Source: Cucumis sativus (lineage: Eukaryota > Streptophyta > Magnoliopsida > Cucurbitales > Cucurbitaceae). Taken from it: a DNA stretch of 64,000 nucleotides. The notes beneath the pieces are model-generated. The model made no database searches, had not been told where the DNA came from, and was given only the letters and a program-made list of their open reading frames with translations. The translations under genes were made by a program, and so were the position numbers. The stretch lies in the NCBI RefSeq assembly GCF_000004075.3, contig NC_026659.2, positions 186,001 through 250,000 on the forward strand. Reading direction: 5' to 3'. Positions 62,391 through 64,000 of the stretch are shown here, piece after piece. The stretch's first letter is position 1. The number at the start of each line of letters is the position of its first letter.

Positions 62391-64000
62391 TTAATTATTT
62401 TGAATACAATTGTTAAATTTTCAACTTTCTTTTATGTATATATATGTATAGACGAGTACTTGTCTATTTATATCGAATTGTGTCATAATACGTATAGATT
62501 ATGATATTTTGTTATATTTATAAAAAAAAATTGAGTGGTTTTGTGATTCGAAATAATTTTTTAAAGATAAATTTAACAAAATGTAATGATTTTTTTTTTC
62601 AAAGAACCAATATTCAAACTAAAGTAGGGTTTTATGTAAATGAAGATTTGCCTTAAGTACTTATTTAGCCAATTTCATAGAAAGTCATTAATTATTATAT
62701 ATTTGTGGTGGTTGTTATTAAAATTATTAAATAGAAAAATCGTATGGCACTTATGGGCTTCAAGTTTTGAAGGACGAGCCCATGTAGCTCATAAGTGGGC
62801 TTGAAGGCTCGACCCAACCCTTCTCAATATAGAGTCTAGTCCGTTCCATTTTCCTATGTAATAGAGCCGAACAAATATTAAACCCAACAAATTGATTTTA
62901 TCATATACTTAAGGAATCGAATTAATGTCCCTTAAAAAAAAATTCATTTACAATAAGTTTAAGTTAATGTCAAATTAAAATTATAAGATTAGTATAAGAT
63001 TGATTGTGTTTGTTGTTTTAATATATTACAATGTGAACATCAATCACATTTGGTCGTCTATGGATCACAATATAATCAATAAATCTTCCGATGAAGAGTA
63101 TATAGAGACACCTAAACTTGAATAGTCGCATTTTGAATACATTGACCACATCCATTTTATAAGTGCATGAATATACCAATTCAGTATATGTAACAGCTTG
63201 CACCTAAATAGTCGTGTTTTGTCGACTTAAGTTGCACCATTGTTGTCCTAACAATGAAAAGTCGTGCACCAAATATTGAAGAGAAAAATAAGCCATTTAC
63301 TAAAAAGAGAGACAAAGACAGAGACTCTCCTCTATCGTCCAATTTGTGTATAATATTATTATTTGATGTAGTCTCTTCAACCAACATGGCATAAACGAAA
63401 GCAACATATTAATCACAAACTAATTGGCTTCCCTCTTAAAGGCAAGAGGTTCAATCTCACTCATAGTCTCATCACTGTAACTGAACTTTAATTGTTATTT
63501 TCTTTCCTCCCTAGAACTTCATCACTAGTCTCAACATTTCTTTTGACAACATGTACGGTTGATGAATTGAACCTCACTGCTCACAAGAGATCGATAACAC
63601 AAATGTCAATTGTACTATGCTCGTTTTGACTAGCTATTCTCAACTTAAAAGCTAACAATATAAAATAAATTTATATAATAGTGATATAGGTCTCACTCTA
63701 CTTTAAAATGTATGGATGTGACATGCTATATATATACGGAGGGTGTGTAACTTTTCTTTTGTACTTTTTAGTCATCCAGTCGAGAATTCAAACCTTAAAC
63801 TTTTTAATCAACAAATAGAGTTTATATAGTTTTGGCAACAATAAACCATAACTCTGGTTCACATATATAGTATATACAAGATAACTCTAATATTGTAAAA
63901 CTAATGTACTCAATATTTAACTTTACAACCTTAAGAAATTCAATTGTAATATTATGTAAATTAATGTTATATTTGACAATTTATAATATGTTGCTTACAA

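Larger units (their letters stand above)
54115..64000. other. gene-poor AT-rich region (9.9 kb)
   Basis: No coding exon could be supported on either strand. The stretch holds an 83-bp TA tract, two copies of a MITE-like family, a trinucleotide-rich patch near 55617-55651 (ACGACTACGATTACGAC), a telo-box-like TTTAGGGTTTAG near 57750, a GC-richer islet at 58795-58855 and a TGGGCT-rich patch at 62755-62820 that could belong to a promoter beyond the window. Open frames at 60749-61018, 63018-63203 and 63181-63387 are repeat-derived or unsupported. Confidence 0.55.

Noticed and set aside
63018-63387. Two overlapping minus-strand frames near the right edge
   Set aside because: No conserved motif, weak composition and no upstream promoter signs.
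63415-63480. B-box-like GGTTCAATCTC with a nearby TGGCTTCCCTC
   Set aside because: The two boxes are only about 20 bases apart and the T-stem is just three pairs; too weak for a tRNA or SINE.
1-64000. CRISPR arrays, rRNA genes, bacterial operons or integrated viral genes
   Set aside because: None seen: gene structure is plant-like throughout and no regularly spaced repeats or viral domains were recognised.

Overview
This is a 64 kb window of an AT-rich dicot nuclear genome. Introns are mostly GT-AG and the intergenic DNA is rich in microsatellites. Two repeat types (a hAT-like MITE, and a family carrying a 'CACTGATAGA' core) resemble elements I associate with cucurbits, so Cucurbitaceae (Cucumis-like) is my best guess. 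That placement rests on memory and was not searched.

Layout. 0.47-1.08 kb (+): 3' end of a class II acyl-CoA-binding protein with ankyrin repeats. 4.04-6.76 (+): importin subunit beta-1. 8.91-9.38 (-): a three-exon gene, found by hand-splicing, for a PSY-type tyrosine-sulfated signalling peptide. 12.46-15.76 (+): nine-exon plastid-type TPR protein. 19.27-21.16 (+): plant-specific protein with a C-terminal membrane anchor. 22.53-26.37 (+): ten-exon alpha/beta hydrolase. 28.37-29.84 (-): DUF688-like protein. 31.61-33.50 (-): IQD (IQ67) calmodulin-binding protein. 35.50-39.63 (+): DMS3, an RNA-directed DNA methylation factor with two apparent GC-AG introns. 43.07-46.42 (+): S9B dipeptidyl peptidase. 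49.77-54.11 (-): pro-PME (pectin methylesterase with inhibitor-like pro-region). 54.1-64.0: a gene-poor AT-rich stretch with MITEs and an 83-bp (TA)n tract.

Nearly all exon junctions below were derived by hand; reading phase was checked across every junction and closes exactly for each complete gene. There is no operon logic: these are independent housekeeping, signalling, cell-wall and chromatin genes. The pairing of an ACBP1-type gene with importin beta-1, with TPR, hydrolase and PME genes nearby, recalls a conserved block on Arabidopsis chromosome 5 (from memory).

I saw no CRISPR array, rRNA, intact tRNA or clearly novel multigene system. The most rewarding observations are the hidden PSY peptide gene, the two GC-AG introns and SINE-like insertion in DMS3, short introns that stay open and in frame if retained, and a small GC-rich island in the right-hand gene-poor stretch.
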